The position numbers and the translations under genes were made by a program. Shown here piece after piece: positions 22,136 to 29,418 of a stretch of 41,829 nucleotides of DNA. Each line of letters opens with the position of its first letter. The stretch's first letter is position 1. The notes under the pieces are model-generated. The model saw only the letters and a list, made by a program, of their open reading frames with translations, was not told the origin of the DNA and searched no databases. The DNA comes from a virus, in the IMG/VR virus record IMGVR_UViG_3300049489_000109, positions 1 to 41,829 of that record, one strand, 5' to 3'.

Positions 22136-22221
22136 GCTTTTATTTTTATTAATTAAACAATGACCACTAACTACTATATATAAGTTTTGCTTATAAATAA
22201 CTAATATTTAATCAATTACAA

Positions 22222-23055
22222 ATGGATATTATAAAGTGGACAGATAAGTATTCTATTGATTGCAAACTAAGGTATAACAGTTTAGCTACTCAAAACAACT
22301 ACATAAGCCAGGTAAAAAGTTTTCTTTTTTATTTCAAAAACGAGATTGAACCTAAAACAATTTCAAATGACAAGATTAAGAATTGGTTACTAGAAGCAAA
22401 AACTATTAATACAAGAAAGCATAGATTGTGCGCTATAAATTCTTTTTATGAGTTAACTGTTGGTATGCCTAGTAAAATATCAAAAATTCCTTATCCTAAA
22501 TCTGAAAAGAAACTACCAATTGTTTTAAGTGTAGATGAAATTCAAAGAATGTTCGATGTATGTGAAAATAAAAAGCATAAGGTTATTATGGCTTTGCTTT
22601 ACTCTTGTTCGCTTCGTGTTTCAGAATTAATAAATTTGAAATGGAAACATATTGATAGATCGAGAATGATTATAAACATAATACAAGCGAAAGGAAAAAA
22701 AGATAGGCAAGTAGGGTTAAATGTTAAACTAATTTCTTTGCTTGAGGAATATTATAAAGAGTATAAACCAAAAGAATACGTTTTAAATGGTCAAACTTTA
22801 TTGCAATATTCTGAAACAAGCGTTAGCCAAGTTGTTAAGCAGTTAGCTAAAAAAGCAAACATAAATAATAAAAGAATTTATACACACTTAATGAGACACA
22901 CATCAGCCACCCACCTTGTCGAAAACGGTGTAGATATTAATTTAATACAAAAGCTATTAGGTCACAATAATGTAAAAACGACTAATTTGTATCTTCATAT
23001 TTCACATAATCATATTAGTAAAATTCAATCACCTTTGAGCTCAATAAATATGTAG
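22222..23055 (+). CDS. Tyrosine recombinase (XerC/D-like integrase)
   Basis: 277 residues. Residues ~1-85 are an N-terminal SAM-like DNA-binding domain (AT-NNYISQVKSFLFYF), residues ~100-270 the catalytic domain: R132 (SLRVSEL), K157 in the beta-hairpin (QAKGKKDRQV), H222-x-x-R225 (THLMRH), H248 (LLGHNN) and nucleophile Y257. All are present, so the enzyme should be active. It lacks the extra helix insertion that marks IntI integron integrases. It starts 50 nt after the last cassette, oriented with the cassettes. It could move cassettes, integrate the phage, or both. Confidence 0.9.
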   Translation: MDIIKWTDKYSIDCKLRYNSLATQNNYISQVKSFLFYFKNEIEPKTISNDKIKNWLLEAKTINTRKHRLCAINSFYELTVGMPSKISKIPYPKSEKKLPIVLSVDEIQRMFDVCENKKHKVIMALLYSCSLRVSELINLKWKHIDRSRMIINIIQAKGKKDRQVGLNVKLISLLEEYYKEYKPKEYVLNGQTLLQYSETSVSQVVKQLAKKANINNKRIYTHLMRHTSATHLVENGVDINLIQKLLGHNNVKTTNLYLHISHNHISKIQSPLSSINM

Positions 23056-23084
23056 TTAAAATATTAACAAATTTCACCTCGCCT

Positions 23085-23115
23085 ATTGACTTTTAATAAT
23101 TAATTACTATATTTG
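23085..23115 (+). promoter_or_regulatory. Promoter of the replication module
   Basis: ATTG at 23085-23088 and TATATTTG at 23108-23115 are 19 nt apart. The spacer contains ATAATTAATTA, the core of the palindrome seen at 12837 and 26419, so the same repressor may act here. Confidence 0.7.
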
Positions 23116-23129
23116 CAACGCTACCAAGT

Positions 23130-23225
23130 ATGAAGAAACTTAAAAAATCCCCGAACAAACATTGCATCTTGAGCTTACTGCTTGACTTGGTAGCCCTTGT
23201 TTTAGTAGGGGTATTTTTATTATGA
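23130..23225 (+). CDS. 31-residue single-pass membrane peptide
   Basis: A short basic N-terminus (MKKLKKSPNKHC) and one hydrophobic helix (ILSLLLDLVALVLVGVFLL). Its start is 15 nt after the -7 box. Its TGA overlaps the next ATG as ATGA, giving translational coupling. An inverted repeat, GCTACCAAGT (23120-23129) and ACTTGGTAGC (23185-23194), joins the leader next to the ATG with its own coding region and could hide the start codon. Confidence 0.55.
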   Translation: MKKLKKSPNKHCILSLLLDLVALVLVGVFLL

Positions 23226-23839
23226 CAAAAGAAGAATCTAAACCAAAAAAAGATCCAGCCTTTTTATTCTACCCATCTGATTTTTTAACAGGAACTATGT
23301 TTATGAGTAATGAACAAATAGGTATTTATATTAGGCTACTTTGTTCACAACATCAACACGGGGGTATAATTGATAAACTTTCCTTTAATTCATTAGTTGG
23401 GAACAATGACCTTTTAAGGTCAAAATTTATAGAGACTGAGACTGGTTTTTATAATGAGCGATTAACCGACGAGATGGATAAAAGGAACAAGAAATCAAAC
23501 AATATGAGCGAGGTTGCTAAGGAAGTTTGGAGGTTGAGAAAAATACAATTGTATAACAAAAGTAAAAAAAGTGAATACAAAAGTAATACAAAAGTAAAGA
23601 AAAAAGGTACAATTGTTATACAACCTATAAATGTAAATATAAATGAAGTTATAGATTACTTTATAAATAATAATTATACTAAAGAAAGTGCGGAAAAGTT
23701 TTTTAACTATTATTCAGTAGCTGATTGGAGAGATGGTAAGGGAAACCCTGTAAAGAATTGGAAACAAAAAGCTCATTCGGTTTGGTTTAAGCCTGAGAAC
23801 GAGGTAGTTGATCCGCTTAATCCTAAAATGGTCTATTGA
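23222..23839 (+). CDS. DUF1376/YdaU-like replication protein
   Basis: 205 residues. Residues ~10-75 carry the DUF1376 pattern (FLFYPSDFLTGTMFMSNEQIGIYIRLLCSQHQHGGII), found in phage replication initiators and helicase loaders. A Lys-rich linker follows, and residues ~140-195 (VIDYFINNNYTKESAEKFFNYYSVADWRDGKGNPVKNWKQKA) match a DnaD-like C-terminal motif. It probably loads the primase-helicase encoded next, whose start overlaps its stop (TGATG). Confidence 0.75.
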   Translation: MTKEESKPKKDPAFLFYPSDFLTGTMFMSNEQIGIYIRLLCSQHQHGGIIDKLSFNSLVGNNDLLRSKFIETETGFYNERLTDEMDKRNKKSNNMSEVAKEVWRLRKIQLYNKSKKSEYKSNTKVKKKGTIVIQPINVNINEVIDYFINNNYTKESAEKFFNYYSVADWRDGKGNPVKNWKQKAHSVWFKPENEVVDPLNPKMVY

Positions 23840-25608
23840 TGGAAGTAAAAGTAATTAATCTGGCAGATAAAAAAGAGTATGTCTTAACCGCTAACAAGTC
23901 AGGTGAGAATATAATGATTTGTCCTATATGCTCAGAGAATAGAAAGAAAAAAACAGATAAATGTTTCAGTTTCAATCTATTAAAGGGTGCGGGTAGATGT
24001 AATCACTGTCAAGTTGTTTTAGTAGAAAAAAAGGACTTTGAGATAAAACGCACACAAATTCAATTTAAGCGACCTTTATTTAATAATAATACCAAGTATT
24101 CACCTGACCTAACAAAGTTCTTTACAACCCGTAAAATTAGCGAAAAAACGCTATTAGAATTTAAAGTTACTGAAGGTGTGGAATGGATGCCTCAAACTCA
24201 GTCAGAAATTAACACTATTCAATTTAACTATTTTAGGAACGGGGAGTTAATAAATACTAAATATAGGGGTAAAAACAAAGCCTTTAAGCTAGTTAAGGAC
24301 GCTGAGTTAATATTCTATAATATTGATTGTGCGATAAATAACGAAGAGATTATTATAGTTGAGGGTGAAATGGACTGCCTAGCTATGGTAGAGGCTGGTT
24401 ATAAGAATTGTATTTCAGTGCCTAATGGAGCAACGCTTGGAAAGGCTAATCTGGATTATTTAGATAATTGCATTGATTATTTTAGCGAGTCTACTAAGTT
24501 TATTTTAGCACTAGATAATGATAGTGCAGGATTAAACCTTCAATCTGAATTAGGTAGAAGATTGGGTTTTGAGAATTGTTCAAGAGTAATTTTCAAAGAT
24601 TGTAAGGATGCGAATGAATGCTTAATTAAGCATGGAATACAGGGGATAATCGAATCAATGGCAGATCGTACAGACTTTCCGATAGAGGGCGTGTTTACCG
24701 CTAGTGATATTAAAACAGAGATATATGACTTTTATAATAATGGACTTCCAAAAGGTTATGGGATTGGAATGTCTAGTTTTGATAGTTTATTAAGATTTCA
24801 GGAAGGTTATATTACTACGATTACGGGCGTTCCTGGACATGGTAAATCTGAGTTTTTAGACTTCTTATTATGTAGACTTAATATTTCTCACGGATGGAAG
24901 TCTGCTCTTTACTCACCAGAGAACCACCCTTTACAATTGCATTTTAGTAAATTTGCTGAAAAGATAATCGGTAAATCTTTTGAGGGTAATTTTAGAATGA
25001 GTCATATAGACTTGAATAACATGATTGATTATCATTCAAAAAATTTCTACTTTATTAACCCTATGGAGAATTTTACTATTGATAACATCTTAAGTTCTGT
25101 TAAATCTTTGGTTCGTAAGAAAGGGATAAAGGCTTTTGTTATTGATGCTTGGAATAAGTTAGACCACCAATATACAACATCGGAAACAAAGTATATTTCC
25201 GAGCAGTTGGATAAGTTAACTATGTTTTGTGAGAAACAGAAAGTACATTTATTTTTAGTAGCGCACCCTACGAAGATTCAAAAGAATAAAGATACTGGAT
25301 TATTTGAGATACCAAATCTTTATAGTATTTCTGGATCTGCTAATTTTTATAATAAGACATCTAATGGCATTACCGTTTACTTGAATAAAGAAACTGGATT
25401 AACGGAGATTTACATTCAAAAGGTTAAGTTCAAACATTGGGGAGAAACAGGTTGTGTTAATATGGTTTGGGATAGACAAACTGGAAGGTATTATATCGGT
25501 GAACCTAATAGAGATAATTGGTTGTTATATGAAAATAAAGAAGTATCTTTGAAACCAAACGATGAATTTTTAAGTGATATTAAAACAGACATAGAACCAC
25601 CGTTTTAA
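23839..25608 (+). CDS. Primase-helicase (Twinkle/T7 gp4-like)
   Basis: 589 residues from the ATG at 23839, chosen for its TGATG overlap with the upstream stop. An N-terminal zinc ribbon (C28, C31, C54, C57) precedes a TOPRIM domain (IIIVEGEMDCLAMVEAG near 175; LALDNDSAGLNLQ near 230) and a RecA-like DnaB-type helicase (GYITTITGVPGHGKSEFLDFLL Walker A near 320; FVIDAWNKL near 430; ..LFLVAHPTK). It would make primers and unwind the fork for phage DNA replication. No separate DNA polymerase gene is visible, so host polymerase is likely used. Confidence 0.9.
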   Translation: MEVKVINLADKKEYVLTANKSGENIMICPICSENRKKKTDKCFSFNLLKGAGRCNHCQVVLVEKKDFEIKRTQIQFKRPLFNNNTKYSPDLTKFFTTRKISEKTLLEFKVTEGVEWMPQTQSEINTIQFNYFRNGELINTKYRGKNKAFKLVKDAELIFYNIDCAINNEEIIIVEGEMDCLAMVEAGYKNCISVPNGATLGKANLDYLDNCIDYFSESTKFILALDNDSAGLNLQSELGRRLGFENCSRVIFKDCKDANECLIKHGIQGIIESMADRTDFPIEGVFTASDIKTEIYDFYNNGLPKGYGIGMSSFDSLLRFQEGYITTITGVPGHGKSEFLDFLLCRLNISHGWKSALYSPENHPLQLHFSKFAEKIIGKSFEGNFRMSHIDLNNMIDYHSKNFYFINPMENFTIDNILSSVKSLVRKKGIKAFVIDAWNKLDHQYTTSETKYISEQLDKLTMFCEKQKVHLFLVAHPTKIQKNKDTGLFEIPNLYSISGSANFYNKTSNGITVYLNKETGLTEIYIQKVKFKHWGETGCVNMVWDRQTGRYYIGEPNRDNWLLYENKEVSLKPNDEFLSDIKTDIEPPF

Positions 25609-25626
25609 CTACTTGATAAGAGAACA

Positions 25627-25731
25627 ATGATTTACAACGGTATAAAAAACAGTGATTTAAGTATTGAAAAATATTTTATTACGTATTCAAATAATTTTGA
25701 GTTTGAGGTGTTTAATTTAGAAAGGCATTAA
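25627..25731 (+). CDS. 34-residue ORF, unknown
   Basis: A short ORF (MIYNGIKNSDLSIEKYF...) filling the space between the primase-helicase and NinG-like genes. No family is visible. Compact phage organisation and codon use in line with neighbours give moderate support. Confidence 0.3.
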   Translation: MIYNGIKNSDLSIEKYFITYSNNFEFEVFNLERH

Positions 25732-25733
25732 AT

Positions 25734-26357
25734 GTGAAAGAAAAGAAATGTAAATATTGCGGGAAGAATTATAAGCCAGATAGACCTCTTTCACAAGTAT
25801 GCTCTTTTCAATGTGCTTATAAGTTGAGTGCAAAGAGATCGCTAGAGAAGGAAGAAAAGAACTGGAAGAAAGAAAAGGCTAAACTAAAGGAGGGGTTAAA
25901 AAAACACTCTGACTATGAAAAGGAATTACAAGTAGAAATCAATCACATTGTTAGACTAATTGACAAGGGTCATAAGTGTATGATGTGTGGTAATGAGATG
26001 AAGAAAATTAACGCCTGTCATTATCATTCAGTAGGCTCGAATAACTCGCTTAGATTCCATTTGCATAATAACTGGAGTGGTTGTGAGTCGTGCAATAGTT
26101 ATAAAGGGGGCAACATAAACGGCTACGATGTTCAATTGCTTAAGCATTTCACGGAAACACAATGGAAGTTTATTAAGTTCGAAATTGTAAGGGAGTTTCA
26201 ATACTTAAAATTAAGCAAAGAAGAATTGATTGAGAAGCGTAAGATAGCGCAAATCATTGTAAAGAGTCTAGAGAAGATTGACCTTCGTTATAACACAGAA
26301 GAAAGATGGCAATTAAGGACACATTACAACCTTATTTTAGGCATCTATGTAAATTAA
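25734..26357 (+). CDS. NinG-like recombination protein
   Basis: 207 residues starting with GTG (the ATG 2 nt upstream is followed by a stop). The N-terminal zinc finger (CKYCGKNYKPDRPLSQVCSFQC) and central HNH-like Cys/His cluster (CMMCGNEMKK..CHYHSVGS; CESCNSYKGGN) match phage NinG/Rap-type proteins, which assist recombination and can cleave branched DNA. Neighbouring Rad52-like and SSB-like genes support a recombination module. Confidence 0.8.
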   Translation: MKEKKCKYCGKNYKPDRPLSQVCSFQCAYKLSAKRSLEKEEKNWKKEKAKLKEGLKKHSDYEKELQVEINHIVRLIDKGHKCMMCGNEMKKINACHYHSVGSNNSLRFHLHNNWSGCESCNSYKGGNINGYDVQLLKHFTETQWKFIKFEIVREFQYLKLSKEELIEKRKIAQIIVKSLEKIDLRYNTEERWQLRTHYNLILGIYVN

Positions 26358-26417
26358 TCCTTTTGAGCATCAATAAGTTAGCTAAAATCTATAAAGATTT
26401 AACAAATAAAGTTTTAT

Positions 26418-26435
26418 TGTATAATTAATTATACA
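26418..26435. promoter_or_regulatory. Perfect 18-bp palindrome, putative operator
   Basis: TGTATAATTAATTATACA, identical over 16 bp to 12837-12852. TTG at 26417-26419 and TACTTTTA just downstream would form a weak promoter straddling it. It lies in the 130-base intergenic gap before the HNH gene. Confidence 0.65.
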
Positions 26436-26487
26436 TACTTTTACAATGTGATAGCAATTAAGCTACACTTTTTATAACTATAAAAAA

Positions 26488-26877
26488 ATGACTTTCTTAA
26501 AAATATGTTCTGATTATTCTGCGTGTGAGGCAGGAAAAATTTATAGCCATAAGAGGCAAAGGTATTTAATACCAAGTATACGTAGATATTCATATGTTAC
26601 ACTAAGTATTTATGGGAAAAAAACCAATAAACTTATTCATCGTTTAGTTGCAGAAACATTTATTCCTAATCCTGAAAACAAGCCATGTGTTAATCATAAG
26701 AATGGGATTAAAACAGATAATAGAGTGGAAAACCTTGAGTGGTGTACATGGAAAGAAAATAATATCCACGCATTTAATGTAGGGTTAAATAAAAACGACA
26801 TTAAGGAAAAGAGAAGTAAATATTTAAAAACATTAACTAGAAAGAAAGTACTTGACCGCATTAACCTTAAAAACTAA
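26488..26877 (+). CDS. HNH homing endonuclease-like protein
   Basis: 129 residues with a NUMOD4-like N-terminus ([47 protein letters not shown]) and an HNH core ([29 protein letters not shown]). Such genes are mobile and recognise short sites in phage DNA. It stands alone after an operator-containing gap, consistent with insertion between replication genes. Confidence 0.85.
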   Translation: MTFLKICSDYSACEAGKIYSHKRQRYLIPSIRRYSYVTLSIYGKKTNKLIHRLVAETFIPNPENKPCVNHKNGIKTDNRVENLEWCTWKENNIHAFNVGLNKNDIKEKRSKYLKTLTRKKVLDRINLKN

Positions 26878-26881
26878 ACAA

Positions 26882-27067
26882 ATGACAGAAGTACATTTAA
26901 CAACACCAAACGGAAACCAAATCATCTACACCTACAATGAAGAGGGAAGAATGATAAGCTCAAAATGTGATGGTAAGAATCGCATTAAGTTGGTTGATAA
27001 AGTAGAAAAGGAAGCTAACGACGAAGTGGCACGAATGTTTAACATTTTAAAACGTAAATCGAAATGA
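26882..27067 (+). CDS. Small hypothetical protein
   Basis: 61 residues from ATG 26882 (MTEVHLTTPNGN), just after the HNH stop; an in-frame TTG at 26852 would overlap the HNH gene and is less likely. A beta hairpin (QIIYTYNEEGRMISSK) is followed by a basic helix. It overlaps the next gene by 4 nt. Confidence 0.55.
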   Translation: MTEVHLTTPNGNQIIYTYNEEGRMISSKCDGKNRIKLVDKVEKEANDEVARMFNILKRKSK

Positions 27068-27303
27068 GTTTAAAAGAAAAAATTGACGAGGTTTTAGCGA
27101 AATGCAAAAGCCTTGATGTAGAAGATTTCACAATCACGGTAAGGCTTTACGCTCCTTTTGAGGAAATAAAATCTACTATTCCGAACGCAAAGCACAACTT
27201 AAACGGAGATAGAATCATGGTGGCTTATACTGATTGTCCATCAAATATAAGTCTATGGGTCTATTCTGAGGAAAAATTTAAACAAGAGTTAACGGTAATT
27301 TAA
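27064..27303 (+). CDS. Small hypothetical protein
   Basis: 79 residues with an alpha/beta pattern (DVEDFTITVRLYAPFEEIKSTI; RIMVAYTDCPSNISLWV). No family recognised. It starts with an ATGA overlap and lies 6 nt before the Rad52-like gene, so it is probably co-expressed with recombination genes. Confidence 0.6.
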   Translation: MSLKEKIDEVLAKCKSLDVEDFTITVRLYAPFEEIKSTIPNAKHNLNGDRIMVAYTDCPSNISLWVYSEEKFKQELTVI

Positions 27304-27309
27304 TAGGCT

Positions 27310-27771
27310 ATGGAAAAATTAAAACAATTAAAAATGGTTATCCCATTCAAGTGGAGGGTTCAGTCATCTTCTCAATATGGTGCTATTTGCGTGGCTTATG
27401 TAGACTCTAGGAATGTGCAGGATTTACTAGATGAGGTTTTAGGTGGCGAGAATTGGCAGTGTAAATATGAGGAACATAAAGGAAATCTTTTTTGCTCAGT
27501 CGGAATTAAAGTGGGGGATGAATGGGTGTGGAAGTCTGACTGTGGAACGGAAAGTGCCGTTGATAAAGAGAAGGGCGAAGCCTCTGATAGCTTTAAGAGA
27601 GCTTGTGTAATGTGGGGGATTGGAAGATTTCTTTATTCTCTTCCAATTCAGAAACTACCAGTTAAAGAAGAAAAAGGAAAGTTTATTCCATATTCAGAAA
27701 AAACAGGTAAATTTGTCAAGTCAGCAGATTTAATAACGCAATGGTGTAATAATTTATACCAAAACAAATGA
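27310..27771 (+). CDS. Rad52/Rad22-family single-strand annealing protein
   Basis: 153 residues. The Rad52/22 core is clear: IPFKWRVQSSSQYGAICVAYVDSRNVQDLLDEVLGGENWQCKY, CSVGIKVGDEWVWKSDCGTESAVDKEKGEASDSFKRACVMWGIGRFLYSLP. These proteins form rings and anneal complementary single strands during phage recombination. The final DLITQWCNNLYQNK may bind other recombination proteins. It works most likely with the SSB-like and NinG-like proteins nearby. Confidence 0.9.
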   Translation: MEKLKQLKMVIPFKWRVQSSSQYGAICVAYVDSRNVQDLLDEVLGGENWQCKYEEHKGNLFCSVGIKVGDEWVWKSDCGTESAVDKEKGEASDSFKRACVMWGIGRFLYSLPIQKLPVKEEKGKFIPYSEKTGKFVKSADLITQWCNNLYQNK

Positions 27772-27986
27772 GCGAATTTACAACGATAAAGATTGAATCT
27801 TATAAGTGGGAATCAATCGTTAATCATTGCAACCTGGATAGTAGTGATTATGAGGTTAAATTAGTCACCGTAGTGGATGAGCTGTTTAAGGAAGATGAAA
27901 CATACAGGTTGTTAAAAAAAGCGTCTGACAAAGCCTATAAACAATTAGAAGAGTATAAATTTAAGAAACGTCACAACATAATATAA
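27768..27986 (+). CDS. Small hypothetical protein
   Basis: 72 residues, mainly helical (ESYKWESIVNHCNLDS; ETYRLLKKASDKAYKQLEEYKFKKRHNI). It overlaps the Rad52-like gene by 4 nt. Not recognised. Confidence 0.55.
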   Translation: MSEFTTIKIESYKWESIVNHCNLDSSDYEVKLVTVVDELFKEDETYRLLKKASDKAYKQLEEYKFKKRHNII

Positions 27987-27991
27987 AAGTA

Positions 27992-28351
27992 ATGGGGATA
28001 TTATTAGAAGCGCAAATTGAGAATGTAACAACAAGGAAGGATAAGACCTTAAAATTAACTCTTGGAACTCAGGAACTATCGGCTAAGAACATGGCAGAGT
28101 TAATGTCAATGAACCAACAATTAATACACGCTTATATTAACTCATCTGGAATAACACCAGATCAAATAAAGGTTGTTGATGGTGCTGAGTCTGAGTTGTT
28201 AGAAAGTGTTGGTAAAAGTCAAAGCCAAAGGATAAGAAATACACTATTTGTATTATACAACCAAAACAACGAGGGCTTTAAAACTGCTAACGATTATTAT
28301 GTTAGTAAAACAGAGAAGTATTTAGAACATTTAAAAAGTAAAATTTTATAA
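27992..28351 (+). CDS. Hypothetical recombination-module protein
   Basis: 119 residues. The N-terminal half is beta-rich (LLEAQIENVTTRKDKTLKLTLGTQELS); the C-terminal half is helical (ESVGKSQSQRIRNTLFVLYNQNNEGFKTANDYYVSKTEKYLEHLKSKIL). The pattern recurs in phage recombination operons as far as I recall. No function is known. It lies 5 nt after the previous gene. Confidence 0.6.
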   Translation: MGILLEAQIENVTTRKDKTLKLTLGTQELSAKNMAELMSMNQQLIHAYINSSGITPDQIKVVDGAESELLESVGKSQSQRIRNTLFVLYNQNNEGFKTANDYYVSKTEKYLEHLKSKIL

Positions 28352-28363
28352 AAACCCAATAAA

Positions 28364-28528
28364 ATGACAAAGAAAAAGATAAACAAAACGTTAATGTTAG
28401 AGGTGGAAAGTAATATACTATCCTCTTTAAATGAGGAGGAGGTAGCTGAGGTTAATAAAACTAATCCAGACCCTTTAGTTAGAGACCCCTATCCTTTTAT
28501 AACAAAGTCAGAGAAAGCATGTTGTTAG
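28364..28528 (+). CDS. 54-residue hypothetical protein
   Basis: A short protein with a Lys-rich start (MTKKKINKTLMLEVESNI), an acidic helix and a C-terminal CC. It starts 12 nt after the preceding gene with an A-rich leader. No family. Confidence 0.45.
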   Translation: MTKKKINKTLMLEVESNILSSLNEEEVAEVNKTNPDPLVRDPYPFITKSEKACC

Positions 28529-28552
28529 AGTCCAGAAGATCGGTATGACGTA

Positions 28553-28753
28553 ATGAGGGGATACTTGGTTGGATTAATTGATTTCATGAATGGTGGAAAA
28601 GTAACTAATCACCCTCAATGTAAAATATTAAAAGGTGCTTTCATGACTAAATTAAGTAATAGTTTATTGAAAGAAATAAGAGAGGTGTCTGCATATTTAA
28701 GGGAATACGACAAGGCTTTTGAAGTTGAGAATGGTATAAAAAATTACAAATAA
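28553..28753 (+). CDS. 66-residue hypothetical protein
   Basis: Helical (GLIDFMNGGKVTNHPQCKILKGAF; LLKEIREVSAYLREYDKAFEVEN). Its start follows the last stop by 24 nt. Not recognised. Confidence 0.5.
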   Translation: MRGYLVGLIDFMNGGKVTNHPQCKILKGAFMTKLSNSLLKEIREVSAYLREYDKAFEVENGIKNYK

Positions 28754-28756
28754 ATA

Positions 28757-28963
28757 ATGAATAAGTATGAGATTGTAGTAAAAACACGTATCTTTAACCG
28801 ATGGATGGACTTGTCTAAATACGAATGTAATTCAAGTGGAAAGCCTTTGGAGCATACCTCTAATTTAATAGGTAGAATACCTTTATACGATTACGATATG
28901 AGTGTTTATAATGAGAATAATATTAAAGTAAGATCACAAATAAGAACAATTAAAAACAAATAA
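28757..28963 (+). CDS. 68-residue hypothetical protein
   Basis: Beta-rich (KYEIVVKTRIFNRWMDLSKYE; RIPLYDYDMSVYNENNIKV). It lies 3 nt after the previous gene and 2 nt before the SSB-like gene. Confidence 0.5.
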   Translation: MNKYEIVVKTRIFNRWMDLSKYECNSSGKPLEHTSNLIGRIPLYDYDMSVYNENNIKVRSQIRTIKNK

Positions 28964-28965
28964 AA

Positions 28966-29295
28966 ATGGCAAAAATTATCGGGGGTTCAATAGACCTAAA
29001 CAAGATTGACAAGTCTAAAATTGTCGAGGGAAAAAATGGAGCAAAGTATTACAACATCACTATTATTGTGAATGATGAAAAGGACACTTATGGTAATGAC
29101 GTATCCTTACAGGAAGGTCAAACAAAAGAGCAAAGAGATGCTAAAGCACCTAAGAAGTATATCGGAAATGGTAAGACTATCTGGGAGGGGCAAGTTAAAA
29201 AGGATTTCGCTCCAGACTTTAAAACAAGTGTTTCAGCTTCTGAAAGTAAAACTTTTGCAGAAATAAATAACGATAGTGATGGGTTGCCATTCTAA
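28966..29295 (+). CDS. Single-stranded DNA-binding protein-like
   Basis: 109 residues. The small beta-rich body (KYYNITIIVNDEKDTYGNDVSLQ; TIWEGQV) ends in an acidic tip, NDSDGLPF, like the DDIPF tip of SSB proteins that recruits partners. Position at the end of the recombination operon fits. The body is shorter and diverged from bacterial SSB, so the call rests mostly on the tip and context. Confidence 0.65.
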   Translation: MAKIIGGSIDLNKIDKSKIVEGKNGAKYYNITIIVNDEKDTYGNDVSLQEGQTKEQRDAKAPKKYIGNGKTIWEGQVKKDFAPDFKTSVSASESKTFAEINNDSDGLPF

Positions 29296-29322
29296 TAAGT
29301 AATTAAGTATCAAATAATTAAG

Positions 29323-29348
29323 AGCCACTTTAACGAGTGGCTTTTTTA
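29323..29348 (+). terminator. Rho-independent terminator after replication operon
   Basis: AGCCACT (29323-29329) and AGTGGCT (29336-29342) form a perfect 7-bp stem with a 6-nt loop, followed by a T-rich tract. It separates replication genes from the sigma-like gene. Confidence 0.85.
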
Positions 29349-29406
29349 TTTTTTATAATTTAACAAAAAAAATTAGGATTTTTAATTTATTTTTTGTATT
29401 CGTGCT

Positions 29407-29414
29407 TATCTTTG
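29407..29414 (+). promoter_or_regulatory. -7 box of the sigma-like gene
   Basis: TATCTTTG, an exact TAnnTTTG match; no -33 TTG at normal spacing. GTG at 29419 starts 5 nt later, so this mRNA may also be leaderless. Confidence 0.6.
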
Positions 29415-29418
29415 TTGT

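Larger units (their letters stand above)
13633..22171 (+). mobile_element. Integron-like gene-cassette array (11 cassettes)
   Basis: Eleven imperfect palindromes with outer boxes of RYYYAAC and GTTRRRY type and complementary inner arms separate mostly single-gene cassettes, all in the same direction. For each cassette the box at its 5' end is the reverse complement of the box at its own 3' end: TTATAGGGC/GCCCTATAA, TTAGTGGC/GCCACTAA, TTGTGTGCA/TGCACACAA, TTATGGGC/GCCCATAA, TTACCAGCA/TGCTGGTAA, TTATGCGA/TCGCATAA, TTATGTG/CACATAA, TTATAAGTAA/TTACTTATAA, TTAGCCGCA/TGCGGCTAA, TTAGCAAA/TTTGCTAA, TTAGTGGT/ACCACTAA. This is the rule for cassettes that circularise by recombination between G and TT. 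No typical IntI gene is present. The right end stops in a half site 50 nt before a tyrosine recombinase gene. Base composition appears richer in G+C than the surrounding phage genes. Confidence 0.85.

Noticed and set aside
22222-23055. Genuine IntI integron integrase
   Set aside because: Catalytic residues are present, but the extra helix between the GKGKKDR hairpin and the HxxR motif is missing.
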